Below are positions 7,841 through 16,427 of a stretch of DNA of 64,000 bases, piece after piece; the stretch's first letter is position 1, and each line of letters begins with the position of its first letter. The translations under genes and the position numbers were made by a program. The notes below the pieces were generated by a model, which had not been told where the DNA came from, searched no databases, and was given only the letters and a program-made list of their open reading frames with translations. The DNA comes from UBA699 sp050261915 (GTDB lineage Bacteria > Bacillota > Clostridia > Clostridiales > Clostridiaceae): assembly GCA_050261915.1 (NCBI GenBank), contig JBLNDT010000027.1, positions 1 to 64,000 on the forward strand. Direction: 5' to 3'.

Positions 7841-8247
7841 TAAAGCTTTGGTATTATCCTGCAGTAATTACAGCTTTATTAATTTCAGGTTTACTTTTAA
7901 CATTTCAGGATTATAATCTTAATTTAAACATAATGGATTTAAACAGAACAATTTCATGTTTTAAAGCATATTCTGAAGATGAAAAAATTATTTCAAGCAG
8001 CAGTTTTGTTAATGAGCTTTTGCAATATGATAATTTAGATATTATTAAGATTGAAGGGGGTGAAAAGGGGGAAAATACTGCTGTTGTTGAAATAAAAGGT
8101 AACCTTAATAAAGCAGGAGATATGCTGAATAAAATAAGTTCCTTAGATGGAATTAAGACAATTAGCAATATAAATGTATCAGTAGAAAATAATATGACTA
8201 AAATAAGTGCAGTTATTAATTATTTACCTAATATTATTTGCAAATAA
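7837..8247 (+). CDS. PilO-like pilus alignment protein
   Basis: A 136-residue bitopic protein with a membrane helix at the N-terminus (YYPAVITALLISGLLLTF) and a small outer domain built of alternating charged strands. It matches the PilO/GspM layout and completes an M-N-O order. The TTG start overlaps the previous stop and follows AGAGGTGG. It is the last gene of the pilus operon. No clear terminator is seen before pepP, only about 60 bp of AT-rich spacer. Confidence 0.58.
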   Translation: MIKLWYYPAVITALLISGLLLTFQDYNLNLNIMDLNRTISCFKAYSEDEKIISSSSFVNELLQYDNLDIIKIEGGEKGENTAVVEIKGNLNKAGDMLNKISSLDGIKTISNINVSVENNMTKISAVINYLPNIICK

Positions 8248-8307
8248 TCACAAGTTTTGATAAAATAACATTGGTTAACATGTTACAAGTATGTTCAGGA
8301 GGATTTT

Positions 8308-9381
8308 ATGTACTTAGACAGAATTTCAAGGCTTCGAGAAAAAATGGAGAAAAAGAAAATACATGGTGTGTTTTTGGCAGGAGATCATAACAGAAATTAT
8401 TTAAGCGGCTTTACTGGAAATGAAAGCTTTGCATTAATAACCATGGACAAAACATTTTTTATAACTGATTCTAGGTTTACAGAACAAGCTTTAAATCAGG
8501 TTAAAGGATTCGAAGTATTACAGTACAGCAAAAATAAAACTCTTGCTGAATTTTTGGGAGAACTTATTAAAACCAATAATGTAAAAACTATTGGATTTGA
8601 AGAAAACGTATTAACCTATAAAGACTATAATACCTATAAAGAACATTTTAAATGTGAAATGGTGCCGCTAGATGGCATGGTTGAAGATCTAAGAGTAATA
8701 AAGGACAAAGAAGAACTTGTAATTATGGAAAAGGCAGCAGAAATTGCTGATAATGCCATGGAACACATGATTAAATTCATACGTTATGGGATGACTGAAG
8801 TTGAAATTGGTCTGGAACTTGAAATGTTCATGAAAAGAAATGGTGCCAGTGCCCTTTCATTTCCTTCAATTGTAGCTTCAGGAGCAAGGTCAAGTCTCCC
8901 TCACGGTGAAGCTACTGATAAAAAGGTTATGGAAGGTGAATTCTTAACTTTGGACTATGGATGTGTATACCAGGGATATTGCTCCGATATGACAAGAACA
9001 CTTGTGCTTGGAAAACCAGATGATAAAATGAAGGAAATATATAATATTGTTTTGGAAGCACAGTTAATTGCCGGAAAAACATACAAACCTGGAATACCTG
9101 CAATGTATGTGGATAAGATTGCCAGAGATTATATAACTTCAAAGGGATATGGAGACAATTTTGGTCATAGTCTAGGTCATGGAGTAGGAAGGGAAGTACA
9201 TGAAGCTCCTACAATTGGATACAGAAATGCAGGGTTATTAAAACCGGGCATGGTAGTTACAAATGAACCTGGAATATACCTAACCGGCTTTGGCGGGGTA
9301 AGAATAGAAGATATGCTTGTTATTACTGAAAATGGCAGCAGGAATTTGACAAAATCACCTAAAGAAATGATTTGCATATAA
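8308..9381 (+). CDS. pepP: Xaa-Pro aminopeptidase (M24B)
   Basis: A 357-residue metallopeptidase removing N-terminal residues before proline. The N-terminal creatinase-like domain (GVFLAGDHNRNYLSGFTG) is followed by the pita-bread fold with the metal ligands: LDYGC and CSDMTRT (two Asp), HSLGHGVGREVHE (His), NEPGIY (Glu) and RIEDM (Glu). Length and motifs are standard. The ribosome site AGGAGG lies six bases upstream of ATG. It precedes efp, the common order in Firmicutes. Confidence 0.93.
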   Translation: MYLDRISRLREKMEKKKIHGVFLAGDHNRNYLSGFTGNESFALITMDKTFFITDSRFTEQALNQVKGFEVLQYSKNKTLAEFLGELIKTNNVKTIGFEENVLTYKDYNTYKEHFKCEMVPLDGMVEDLRVIKDKEELVIMEKAAEIADNAMEHMIKFIRYGMTEVEIGLELEMFMKRNGASALSFPSIVASGARSSLPHGEATDKKVMEGEFLTLDYGCVYQGYCSDMTRTLVLGKPDDKMKEIYNIVLEAQLIAGKTYKPGIPAMYVDKIARDYITSKGYGDNFGHSLGHGVGREVHEAPTIGYRNAGLLKPGMVVTNEPGIYLTGFGGVRIEDMLVITENGSRNLTKSPKEMICI

Positions 9382-9445
9382 ATAAGTATAATTGCCTGAA
9401 AAGGGTTATAATATAAATGAATTAAGATTTTGGAGGTATACTTAA

Positions 9446-10003
9446 ATGATATCAGCAGGAGAATTAAGAAAAGGAACCACATTTGAACAAGATGGACAAG
9501 TTTTTGTAGTGGTGGATTTTCTACATGTAAAACCTGGTAAAGGAGCTGCTTTTGTAAGGACAAAATTAAGAAATGTAAAAACCGGTGCAGTTACCGATAC
9601 AACTTTCAACCCAACTGCAAAACTTCAGGAAGCAGTAATTGAAAGAAAAGAAATGCAGTACTTATATTCAGACGGAGAATTATACTATTTCATGGATCAG
9701 GAAACTTTTGAACAGGTTCCTTTAAACAAAGAAAAGGTAGAGGATGCAATCAAATTCCTTAAGGAAAACATGTTTGCAGTAATTAAATTCCATAAGGGAG
9801 AAGCATTCTCAGTAGAACCTCCTAACTTTGTTGAATTAATGATAACTCACACTGAACCAGGTGCAAAAGGAAATACTGCAACAAATGTATTAAAACCTGC
9901 AACTGTTGAAACTGGTGCTGTTGTTGGAGTTCCTCTTTTCGTTAACGAAGGTGAAATGATCAGAATAGATACAAGAACCGGAGAATACATGGAAAGAGTT
10001 TAG
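9446..10003 (+). CDS. efp: Translation elongation factor P
   Basis: A 185-residue three-domain EF-P that rescues ribosomes stalled at polyproline. Domain I carries the loop KPGKGAAFVR, with the lysine that is modified in some bacteria at its tip. Domain III ends GEYMERV as expected. The start ATG follows GGAGG by eight bases. It sits 64 bp downstream of pepP. No EpmA or EarP modification enzyme is in the window. Confidence 0.96.
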   Translation: MISAGELRKGTTFEQDGQVFVVVDFLHVKPGKGAAFVRTKLRNVKTGAVTDTTFNPTAKLQEAVIERKEMQYLYSDGELYYFMDQETFEQVPLNKEKVEDAIKFLKENMFAVIKFHKGEAFSVEPPNFVELMITHTEPGAKGNTATNVLKPATVETGAVVGVPLFVNEGEMIRIDTRTGEYMERV

Positions 10004-10040
10004 GACATATTAAAATATATTATGGTAAGGATGTGATTAT

Positions 10041-10427
10041 ATGAATTCTGTAACTTCAAAAGTAGCATTTTTAAGCGGCTACGTGGAAGGCTTAGAGCTT
10101 GATAAAACCACAAAGGAAGGCAAAGCTATAAATCAGATTATTGAGACATTGAAACAGATAGCCCAGGAAATTGATGTGATTTCCGAAAATCAAGAAGAAC
10201 TTGAGGAATATTTGAATGATATCGACGAGGATCTAGCTTTTGTAGAGGATGACCTTTATGATATCGAAGATGATTACGAAGATGATGAAGACTTTGTTGA
10301 GCTAATATGCGGAGACTGCGGTGAAACTGTATATGTGGATCCTGCAATTATGAAGGATATGGAACAAATCACATGTCCTAACTGCCATAAAGCTATTGTG
10401 CTAGAACAAGAGATATACGAAGATTAA
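10041..10427 (+). CDS. CD1247-domain zinc-ribbon protein
   Basis: A 128-residue protein common in Clostridia at this locus. The N-terminal part (residues 1-60) is the CD1247-type helical domain (KVAFLSGYVEGLELD), followed by a very acidic stretch. The C-terminal zinc ribbon has cysteine pairs CGDC and CPNC. The biochemical role is unknown; some annotations label it an AraC regulator, but no AraC helix-turn-helix is present. Conserved placement between efp and spoIIIAA is the main context. It ends at a strong terminator. Confidence 0.8.
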   Translation: MNSVTSKVAFLSGYVEGLELDKTTKEGKAINQIIETLKQIAQEIDVISENQEELEEYLNDIDEDLAFVEDDLYDIEDDYEDDEDFVELICGDCGETVYVDPAIMKDMEQITCPNCHKAIVLEQEIYED

Positions 10428-10434
10428 CATTCTA

Positions 10435-10467
10435 AATGCACTGCAAATATGCAGTGCATTTTTTTTG
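10435..10467 (+). terminator. Rho-independent terminator
   Basis: An 11-bp perfect stem (AATGCACTGCA with TGCAGTGCATT, four-base loop) is followed by seven T. It separates the efp block from the sporulation operon. Confidence 0.92.
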
Positions 10468-10493
10468 TCCCTTAGGGGATATTTTTTTTATTT

Positions 10494-10522
10494 GGAATAA
10501 TTTTAAGGTTTGTACATAAAAC
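10494..10522 (+). promoter_or_regulatory. Putative sigma-E promoter of the spoIIIA operon
   Basis: GGAATAATT and CATAAAAC, 12 bp apart, resemble the sigma-E elements GKMATATT and CATACAMT. Sigma-E control of the spoIIIA operon is established in Bacillus and Clostridium. The box is about 20 bp upstream of the first gene. The match is approximate. Confidence 0.5.
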
Positions 10523-10539
10523 TTATATAAAGAAGGGAG

Positions 10540-11466
10540 ATGAAAAAAATAGATACAAATGAAATTTATAATATTCTTCCTGAAGGTATAAGGCGGGAAT
10601 TAAATAAATGTGAAAATCTAGACAACCTTCAGGAAATAAGAGCTAGGTCAGAAAAGCCTCTTTCATTACATTTTGGAAAAGGGGAAAGGTTAACTGACTA
10701 TATAGTAAACAGCCAAGATATAAAATCAATATTACAAAAAATAAGCAGTTACTCCATATATGCCTTTGAGGAAGAACTTAGAAATGGATATATAACAATA
10801 AAAGGTGGACATAGGGTAGGTATATGCGGAAGATGTGTTGTTGAAGGGAATAATGTTAAAACCATAAAAAACCCTGGATCACTTAATTTCAGGATTTGCA
10901 GAGAACTCATAGGGTGTTCTGATAAAATAATTAATTACATATTTGAAAACGGGAATGTACTAAATACAATAATAATCTCACCGCCTAAATGTGGTAAAAC
11001 CACAATTGTCAGGGATCTTGCAAGGAATATATCAAATGGAAGGAACGGGGCTAAGGGAAAAAAAGTATGCATCATTGATGAAAGAAGTGAAATAGGAGCG
11101 TGTTTCCAAGGTGTACCCCAATTGGACGTTGGAGTAAGGACAGATATATTGGATGGGTGTCCTAAAAGTCAGGGGATAATTATGGCAGTTAGGAGCATGG
11201 CCCCTGAAGTAGTTGTTTGTGATGAAATAGGAACTGAAGCAGATGCTGCCAGCATAATAACAGCCATGAACTCAGGTGTAGGTATGATTACAACTATTCA
11301 CGGAGAAGGACTTGAGGATTTATATAAAAGGCCCGTTTTTAATGAATTAATTAAAAATAAAGTGTTCAAAAGGGCTGTAGTTCTAAGCTGTAGAAATGGC
11401 GCAGGTACAGTGGAGTATATTTATGACATTACAAAAAATAAAATCATTATGGAGGAGCCATGTTAA
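10540..11466 (+). CDS. spoIIIAA: Stage III sporulation protein AA (ATPase)
   Basis: A 308-residue secretion-type ATPase that energises the feeding-tube channel between mother cell and forespore. Walker A is seen as PPKCGKTT, and ATPase motifs continue with IDERSEIG and VVVCDEIGTEAD. First gene of the eight-gene operon. The start is ambiguous: GAAGGGAG directly abuts ATG at 10540, whereas ATA at 10549 would be at a normal distance (9 bases). If ATA is used, the protein is three residues shorter. It overlaps spoIIIAB by seven bases. Confidence 0.94.
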   Translation: MKKIDTNEIYNILPEGIRRELNKCENLDNLQEIRARSEKPLSLHFGKGERLTDYIVNSQDIKSILQKISSYSIYAFEEELRNGYITIKGGHRVGICGRCVVEGNNVKTIKNPGSLNFRICRELIGCSDKIINYIFENGNVLNTIIISPPKCGKTTIVRDLARNISNGRNGAKGKKVCIIDERSEIGACFQGVPQLDVGVRTDILDGCPKSQGIIMAVRSMAPEVVVCDEIGTEADAASIITAMNSGVGMITTIHGEGLEDLYKRPVFNELIKNKVFKRAVVLSCRNGAGTVEYIYDITKNKIIMEEPC

Positions 11467-11978
11467 AGGGATTAGCGTGCATTATGGTAGTAGCTGCCAC
11501 AACACTGATGGGTTTTTTATTTGGAGAAGCCCTGAAAAAAAGAAGAGATCAGCTATTAGAACTACAAAGATGTCTTTACCATCTGCAAAATGAAATAATA
11601 TACACTCACACTGAGCTGCCTGAGGCCTTTTATAATGTTCATACAAAAGCAGACAATCCAATTGGAAACATTTTTCTAGGTATAGCAAAACTCCTTTACC
11701 AAGGGGAAATTGCAAATGTTTATGAAGCTGTAAAAAGCAGCCTGGAAGAAAATAAAAGTGATATATATTTTAATGAGGATGATTTAAGTTTAATATTAAG
11801 TTTTTCCAGAAATCTAGGTGAATCAGATATGGAGGGAGAAAAGAAGATATTTTCAATTACTCTTGAAAATATAAAGTCAAATATTAACTCTGCCTCTGTG
11901 AAGATGGATAAGAATCTTAAAATGTACAGGACTTTGGGTTTTACTGCAGGAACTATGATTGCAATATTGTTTGTTTAA
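11460..11978 (+). CDS. spoIIIAB: Stage III sporulation protein AB
   Basis: A 172-residue membrane protein with an N-terminal membrane helix (residues 5-22) and a C-terminal hydrophobic segment near the end. The middle is a helical soluble domain distantly related to GspF. The sequence LLELQRCLYHLQNEIIYTHTELPEAF is the SpoIIIAB hallmark region, shown here only to its recognisable core LQRCLYHLQNEI. It works with SpoIIIAA. GGAGG lies before the ATG, inside the end of spoIIIAA. Confidence 0.92.
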   Translation: MLKGLACIMVVAATTLMGFLFGEALKKRRDQLLELQRCLYHLQNEIIYTHTELPEAFYNVHTKADNPIGNIFLGIAKLLYQGEIANVYEAVKSSLEENKSDIYFNEDDLSLILSFSRNLGESDMEGEKKIFSITLENIKSNINSASVKMDKNLKMYRTLGFTAGTMIAILFV

Positions 11979-11988
11979 GGAGGAAACT

Positions 11989-12186
11989 ATGTTAGATATC
12001 AGCTTAATATTTAAAATTGCTGCTGTAGGCATACTGATATTGATATTGGATAAAGTGCTGGAATCCAGTGGAAAAAAAGATTTTGCTGTGGTAGCAAATT
12101 TAGCAGGAATAGTTATAGTTCTTACCATGGTTATTACACTTGTTAACAAGTTGTTTAATACTGTAAGAACCATGTTTCAGCTTTAG
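11989..12186 (+). CDS. spoIIIAC: Stage III sporulation protein AC
   Basis: A 65-residue protein with two membrane helices and the conserved loop VLESSGKKDFA. The start at 11989 follows AGGAGG by five bases; the upstream in-frame ATG at 11959 lies inside spoIIIAB and is not needed. SpoIIIAC forms part of the mother-cell side of the channel. Length is standard. Confidence 0.93.
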   Translation: MLDISLIFKIAAVGILILILDKVLESSGKKDFAVVANLAGIVIVLTMVITLVNKLFNTVRTMFQL

Positions 12187-12194
12187 GTATAAAA

Positions 12195-12578
12195 ATGGAT
12201 ATTATTAAAGTAGGAGCTTTTTCTTTAGCGGTACTTTTTATATTGATGTTTTTCCGAGGTAAGAGAGATGATATTGCAGTCCAAATCAGCATAGGGGCAG
12301 GAATAATAATATTTCTTTTTATGGCAGGGAAAATAGCAGCGGTACTGCAGTTTCTCCAGCAGCTTTCAAATAAGGCAAATATAGATTTTATTTATTTAAA
12401 CACTGTGTTTAAAATACTTGGAATAGCATATGTAGCCTCTTTCTGCAGTGAAATTTGTAAAGATGCAGGGGAGGGAAGTCTTGGAGCAAAGGTGGATTTT
12501 GCGGGTAAAATATTTATACTTGTACTTGCAATTCCAATTCTTATGGCTGTACTTCAGTCAATTATGAAAATTATGTAG
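12195..12578 (+). CDS. spoIIIAD: Stage III sporulation protein AD
   Basis: A 127-residue protein with several membrane spans. The segment GIAYVASFCSEICKDAGE is conserved in SpoIIIAD. It starts eight bases after spoIIIAC with only a weak ribosome site (TTTAGGT), so translation is probably coupled. Length is standard. Confidence 0.92.
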   Translation: MDIIKVGAFSLAVLFILMFFRGKRDDIAVQISIGAGIIIFLFMAGKIAAVLQFLQQLSNKANIDFIYLNTVFKILGIAYVASFCSEICKDAGEGSLGAKVDFAGKIFILVLAIPILMAVLQSIMKIM

Positions 12579-12585
12579 GTGCTTT

Positions 12586-13734
12586 ATGAAAAAAATAATA
12601 TTGATAATTGTTTTTATTATATGCTTTTCATCCAATGTAAGAGCGGAAGCTCCAGTAAATATGACCAATATGGAAAGCAATGAAATACAAGAGCTGTATG
12701 ATTATATTTCAAATATTAAAACAAAATACGAACTGTTAAACGATTTGGACGCTAAAACTTATGTTCAAAATTACATTAAGACAGGTGATGGAGACATATC
12801 ATTAAAAAAAATACTAAATGCTGTTAATTCATACTTGTTTAAGGAGCTTAAATCATCCTTTAGTATACTGGCAAGCCTTGTGCTGATAGCAATAATATGC
12901 TCCCTGCTTACTAATTTGCAGAAAGCCTTTAGTAGTGAAGGGTTATCAAATATCGCATATTTCACCTGCTATTCCATATTGATAATAATATTATCAAAGA
13001 GCTTTTACCTAGGGGTGGATACTGCAAGAAACGGAATAAATGAAATGGCTGATTTTATGAATGCACTTATGCCTGTGCTTGTAATGCTTTTAGCCAGTAC
13101 AGGAGGAGTTGTACAAGCTGCTGTTATGGATCCAATTGTCCTTGGAACTATAACAATTAGTGCCAACCTTTTTATGGATATAATAATTCCTTTAATATGT
13201 ATGGCATTTGTGCTGCAGTTTGTAAACAATATGTCTTTGGAATATAAAATAGATAACCTGACTAAGCTTTTAAATCAAATGGTTTTATGGGGACAAGGGT
13301 TTGTTGTAACAATGTTTATCGGGATTATGACGGTTAGAGGGATTTCCTCAAAAACAATAGATCAGGTTACAGCAAGAACAGCAAAGTTTGCAGTGGATAG
13401 TTTTGTGCCTGTGGTTGGAAAGAGCCTTTCTGATGCAGTATCAACCATGGCAGGATATTCACTGCTGCTAAAAAATTCCTTAAGCAGTGTGGGATTGATT
13501 ATAATTGTGGCTATATTACTTTTCCCTATTATTAAGCTTATGCTTATGGCATTTATGTTTAAATTAACTGCAGCATTAATAGAACCAATCAGCGACAGCA
13601 GGCTTGTAAACTGCATAAGCTCTGCAGGAAATTCCATGATACTTATAACTTCCTGCCTTATATGTGTATCAGTTATGTTTTTTATAATGCTTGCCATTGT
13701 TGCATCTGCTGGAAGAACTGCTTTAGGAGGATAA
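12586..13734 (+). CDS. spoIIIAE: Stage III sporulation protein AE
   Basis: A 382-residue protein with an N-terminal signal-like helix (KKIILIIVFIICFSSNVRAEA), an extracytoplasmic domain, and many membrane spans in the second half. This is the usual SpoIIIAE layout, a large polytopic component of the A-Q channel. It begins seven bases after spoIIIAD with GTAGGTG as ribosome site. Length is close to other clostridial copies. Confidence 0.92.
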   Translation: MKKIILIIVFIICFSSNVRAEAPVNMTNMESNEIQELYDYISNIKTKYELLNDLDAKTYVQNYIKTGDGDISLKKILNAVNSYLFKELKSSFSILASLVLIAIICSLLTNLQKAFSSEGLSNIAYFTCYSILIIILSKSFYLGVDTARNGINEMADFMNALMPVLVMLLASTGGVVQAAVMDPIVLGTITISANLFMDIIIPLICMAFVLQFVNNMSLEYKIDNLTKLLNQMVLWGQGFVVTMFIGIMTVRGISSKTIDQVTARTAKFAVDSFVPVVGKSLSDAVSTMAGYSLLLKNSLSSVGLIIIVAILLFPIIKLMLMAFMFKLTAALIEPISDSRLVNCISSAGNSMILITSCLICVSVMFFIMLAIVASAGRTALGG

Positions 13735-13737
13735 AAT

Positions 13738-14322
13738 ATGTTATTTGAGCTTAAGAACTGGATTATGACTATCTGCGCAACAGTATTTTTTATTACTGCA
13801 GTGGAAATGGTGCTGCCGGATAATAGTATGAAAAAGTATGCAAAGTTTGTACTTGGCTTAATACTTATAACAGTTTTTTTAAATCCCATAGTAGCTTTGT
13901 TTAATAGTAATTACAATATGGCATCCTTCGCGGAGGATTTTTCAAAAAATGTTGAAAAAAACGGTTATAAAAGTGTGCTCAAAGACTATAAAAGCAAGAA
14001 TATTGAAGAAACACTAGAGATTTTTCAAGAGAATTTAAATAACAACTGTGAAAAAGAACTTAAGGAAAAATATCCAAAGGATAGTTTTAATGTTAAGGTT
14101 GAAGCTTTCTACAACGAAAAAAATGAAATTTACGAAATTAAAAGTGTAAGAATAGGGCTCAAGGAAGGAAAGGTTGGTAAAGTCAAAGAAGTAAACATTC
14201 AGGATTCAAAATCCGTAACCAGTGTTAGTCCTGAAGAAATGAGAAAGGCTCTAGAAGTTAAAAGCTACATAAGCGGCAGATTGAATTTAGATCAGAAATC
14301 CATAGAAATATATAATCTTTAA
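13738..14322 (+). CDS. spoIIIAF: Stage III sporulation protein AF
   Basis: A 194-residue protein with two N-terminal membrane helices and conserved KYAKFVLGLILI, followed by a small soluble domain with a ring-building-like fold in the family. GGAGG is located at the end of spoIIIAE. It is likely co-translated. Function in channel assembly is known only in outline. Confidence 0.9.
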   Translation: MLFELKNWIMTICATVFFITAVEMVLPDNSMKKYAKFVLGLILITVFLNPIVALFNSNYNMASFAEDFSKNVEKNGYKSVLKDYKSKNIEETLEIFQENLNNNCEKELKEKYPKDSFNVKVEAFYNEKNEIYEIKSVRIGLKEGKVGKVKEVNIQDSKSVTSVSPEEMRKALEVKSYISGRLNLDQKSIEIYNL

Positions 14323-14337
14323 TTTGGAGGAAATAAT

Positions 14338-14916
14338 ATGTTTAAAGGATTGTTTGAAAAAATACAAAACATTAAAATGGAAAAAAAATCCTTAAGCAAC
14401 CTGCTCATATTGTTTTTGGTGGGCCTTCTAATGCTAATAACCATAAACTTTTTATCAGGCAGCAATGACAGCGGCAAAGAAAAAAATCAAAATCAAAGCT
14501 CGGATTTAAAAAGTGTAAATGATTATGAAGCCCAGGTACAAAACAAGCTTAAGGAAACCCTTGAAAAGGTTGAAGGAGTTGGAACCGTTGAGGTTATGGT
14601 GAGCTTTGAGTGTGGGGAGGAGCAGGTGCCAGCTCTTAATATAACAGATTCCACAAATAGTACTGAGGAAAAGGATACCGAAGGTGGCACAAGAAACACT
14701 ACCCAAAACAACAATGGTACTTCCGTGGTAATAACAAATGACGGAAGCAAATCTGAACCCTTAATTGTTAAAACTTATAAACCAAAGGTTATCGGGGTTT
14801 GCGTTGTGGCTGAAGGTGCGGAAAGCAAGCTTACGGAACTTCGCATATCAAAAGCAGTAATGAACCTTTTTAGTATAACGGAAGATAAAGTTAATGTATA
14901 TCCTATGAAAAGATAG
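14338..14916 (+). CDS. spoIIIAG: Stage III sporulation protein AG
   Basis: A 192-residue protein with one membrane helix (residues 21-40) and an extracytoplasmic domain that forms a 30-fold ring in the family. The core includes VEVMVSFECGEEQVPAL and KPKVIGVCVVAEGA. A serine/threonine/asparagine-rich insert lies between about residues 100 and 135, matching the beta-triangle region of other SpoIIIAG proteins. The ribosome site GGAGG is eight bases upstream. Confidence 0.92.
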   Translation: MFKGLFEKIQNIKMEKKSLSNLLILFLVGLLMLITINFLSGSNDSGKEKNQNQSSDLKSVNDYEAQVQNKLKETLEKVEGVGTVEVMVSFECGEEQVPALNITDSTNSTEEKDTEGGTRNTTQNNNGTSVVITNDGSKSEPLIVKTYKPKVIGVCVVAEGAESKLTELRISKAVMNLFSITEDKVNVYPMKR

Positions 14917-14955
14917 CATATAATTCTTTAGAGAAAATAAAAGGGGGAATATAAT

Positions 14956-15453
14956 ATGAATAAAAAGCAGGGAGTTATAATTGTCACTTTGCTGGCTTTA
15001 ATAGTTTGTGCAGGAGTTCTTGCTACAAGATTAAGGAGCCCGCTTTATGTAAATGGAGTAACAAAGCCAAGCAGTGCAGCAACTGAAAAAACAGACAAAT
15101 CTACCGCATCAGATTATTTTGAAGAAACAAAACTTACAAGAGATCAAAAAAATGTTGAAACACTTCAAACCTTAAAGGCTTTAGCTGATGATAAGGGAGT
15201 ATCACAGGCTAATAGAGATGAGGCATCAAAAAAATATACCATGCTTGCAATGAACAACAATTATGAATCAAAAATAGAAACAACTCTTAAAGGCAAAGGC
15301 TATGATGATGTAATTTGTTCAGTTGAAGACAGCAGTGTAAGAATAATTATCAAAGGAAAGGATAAACTATCTGATAAGGAAACAAGAGAAATAAAAGATG
15401 TAGTATTAAGCATATCAAAGATCAAAAACGTGGAAATAGAAGTTAAACAATAA
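14956..15453 (+). CDS. spoIIIAH: Stage III sporulation protein AH
   Basis: A 165-residue protein with an N-terminal membrane helix (residues 5-22) and a C-terminal YscJ-like ring-building domain (ending KIKNVEIEVKQ). In the family it pairs with forespore SpoIIQ to join the two membranes. A charged coiled linker lies between. The ribosome site AAGGGGG is nine bases upstream. Last gene of the operon. Confidence 0.92.
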   Translation: MNKKQGVIIVTLLALIVCAGVLATRLRSPLYVNGVTKPSSAATEKTDKSTASDYFEETKLTRDQKNVETLQTLKALADDKGVSQANRDEASKKYTMLAMNNNYESKIETTLKGKGYDDVICSVEDSSVRIIIKGKDKLSDKETREIKDVVLSISKIKNVEIEVKQ

Positions 15454-15528
15454 TATTTGTAATAATTTTATCTATTTGTTATAATATATGATAAGATGTT
15501 TCAGCTTAATAGATAAGGGGGTACTTTT

Positions 15529-15921
15529 ATGGAAGATAACATGAAGCAGGAAATAGATATGGGTGTCGTAAAAATATCCGATGAGGTTGTAGGCGTAATC
15601 GCAGGCATTGCAGCTATAGAAATAAAGGGTATTATTGGTATGAGCGCAAATCTTGTAGGCGGAATTACTCAGATATTAGGCGGTAAGAAAAACCTGTCAA
15701 AAGGCGTTAAGGTCAGTGTTGGTGAAAACAGTGCAGCAATTGATTTATACGTGGTAGTTGAGTATGGGGTTAAAATTCCAGAAATTGCTCTTCAGGTACA
15801 GGAAAATGTGAGAAAGGCGGTGGAGTCCATGACTGGACTGAACGTTTCTGCGGTTAACATTCATGTTCAAAATGTTATGATTCCGAAGCTTGAAGGAGAA
15901 AAGGAAGAAGTAGAAGAATAG
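15529..15921 (+). CDS. Asp23/Gls24 family envelope stress protein
   Basis: A 130-residue Asp23 protein with VVGVIAGIAAIEIKGIIGM at the start and VQENVRKAVESMTGLNVSAV later, typical of the YqhY type found between spoIIIA and nusB or accBC in Firmicutes. Related proteins associate with the membrane and are linked to envelope stress or fatty-acid control; the exact role here is not known. Ribosome site AAGGGGG. A GC-rich hairpin follows. Confidence 0.88.
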   Translation: MEDNMKQEIDMGVVKISDEVVGVIAGIAAIEIKGIIGMSANLVGGITQILGGKKNLSKGVKVSVGENSAAIDLYVVVEYGVKIPEIALQVQENVRKAVESMTGLNVSAVNIHVQNVMIPKLEGEKEEVEE

Positions 15922-15925
15922 TATT

Positions 15926-15953
15926 ACACCCTCTGGAATCAGAGGGTGTTTCT
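15926..15953 (+). terminator. Hairpin terminator (short T-tail)
   Basis: A perfect 10-bp stem (ACACCCTCTG with CAGAGGGTGT) is followed by only a few T. It may be partial, allowing readthrough into nusB. Confidence 0.6.
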
Positions 15954-15982
15954 ATGTAAAATAAACACTTTAGGAGGAAGAA

Positions 15983-16414
15983 ATGAACAGGAGAAAATCT
16001 AGAGAACTTGCAATGAAGCTGTTATACCAGATGAGCATAAATAAGGAAGATTACGATTCAGTAATGTTAAACCTTAAGGAAAGTATAGAATGTGATTTGA
16101 AAAGTGAAGAGGACATAGATCTAAAAGAGATTGACATGGAATATATAGCCAGGATAATAAAAGGTGTACAAGAAAACATGGAAACCATAGACAGTGAAAT
16201 TGAAAAGTATCTTGTAAACTGGAAGCTTAACAGACTTTCAAAGGTTGATCTTACAATTATGAGAATATGTGCCTATGAAATCATGTTTGAAATAGATATA
16301 CCAAATAAAGTTTCTATAAATGAAGGTCTTGAGCTTGCAAAAAAATATTCAGAGGAAAATTCAGCATCATTTATCAATGGTGTTATTGACAATATAATAA
16401 AAAATAAACAATAA
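15983..16414 (+). CDS. nusB: Transcription antitermination factor NusB
   Basis: A 143-residue all-helical RNA-binding protein that joins NusE on boxA of rRNA transcripts. It starts NRRKSRELAMKLLYQM and contains PNKVSINEGLELAKKY and FINGVID, all NusB signatures. The ribosome site GGAGGAAG is close to ATG. It is followed closely by xseA. Confidence 0.95.
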   Translation: MNRRKSRELAMKLLYQMSINKEDYDSVMLNLKESIECDLKSEEDIDLKEIDMEYIARIIKGVQENMETIDSEIEKYLVNWKLNRLSKVDLTIMRICAYEIMFEIDIPNKVSINEGLELAKKYSEENSASFINGVIDNIIKNKQ

Positions 16415-16427
16415 CGGGGCAGGTAAT

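Noticed and set aside
10041..10427. AraC regulator label often given to this family
   Set aside because: No AraC helix-turn-helix pair is present, only an N-terminal helical domain and a zinc ribbon.
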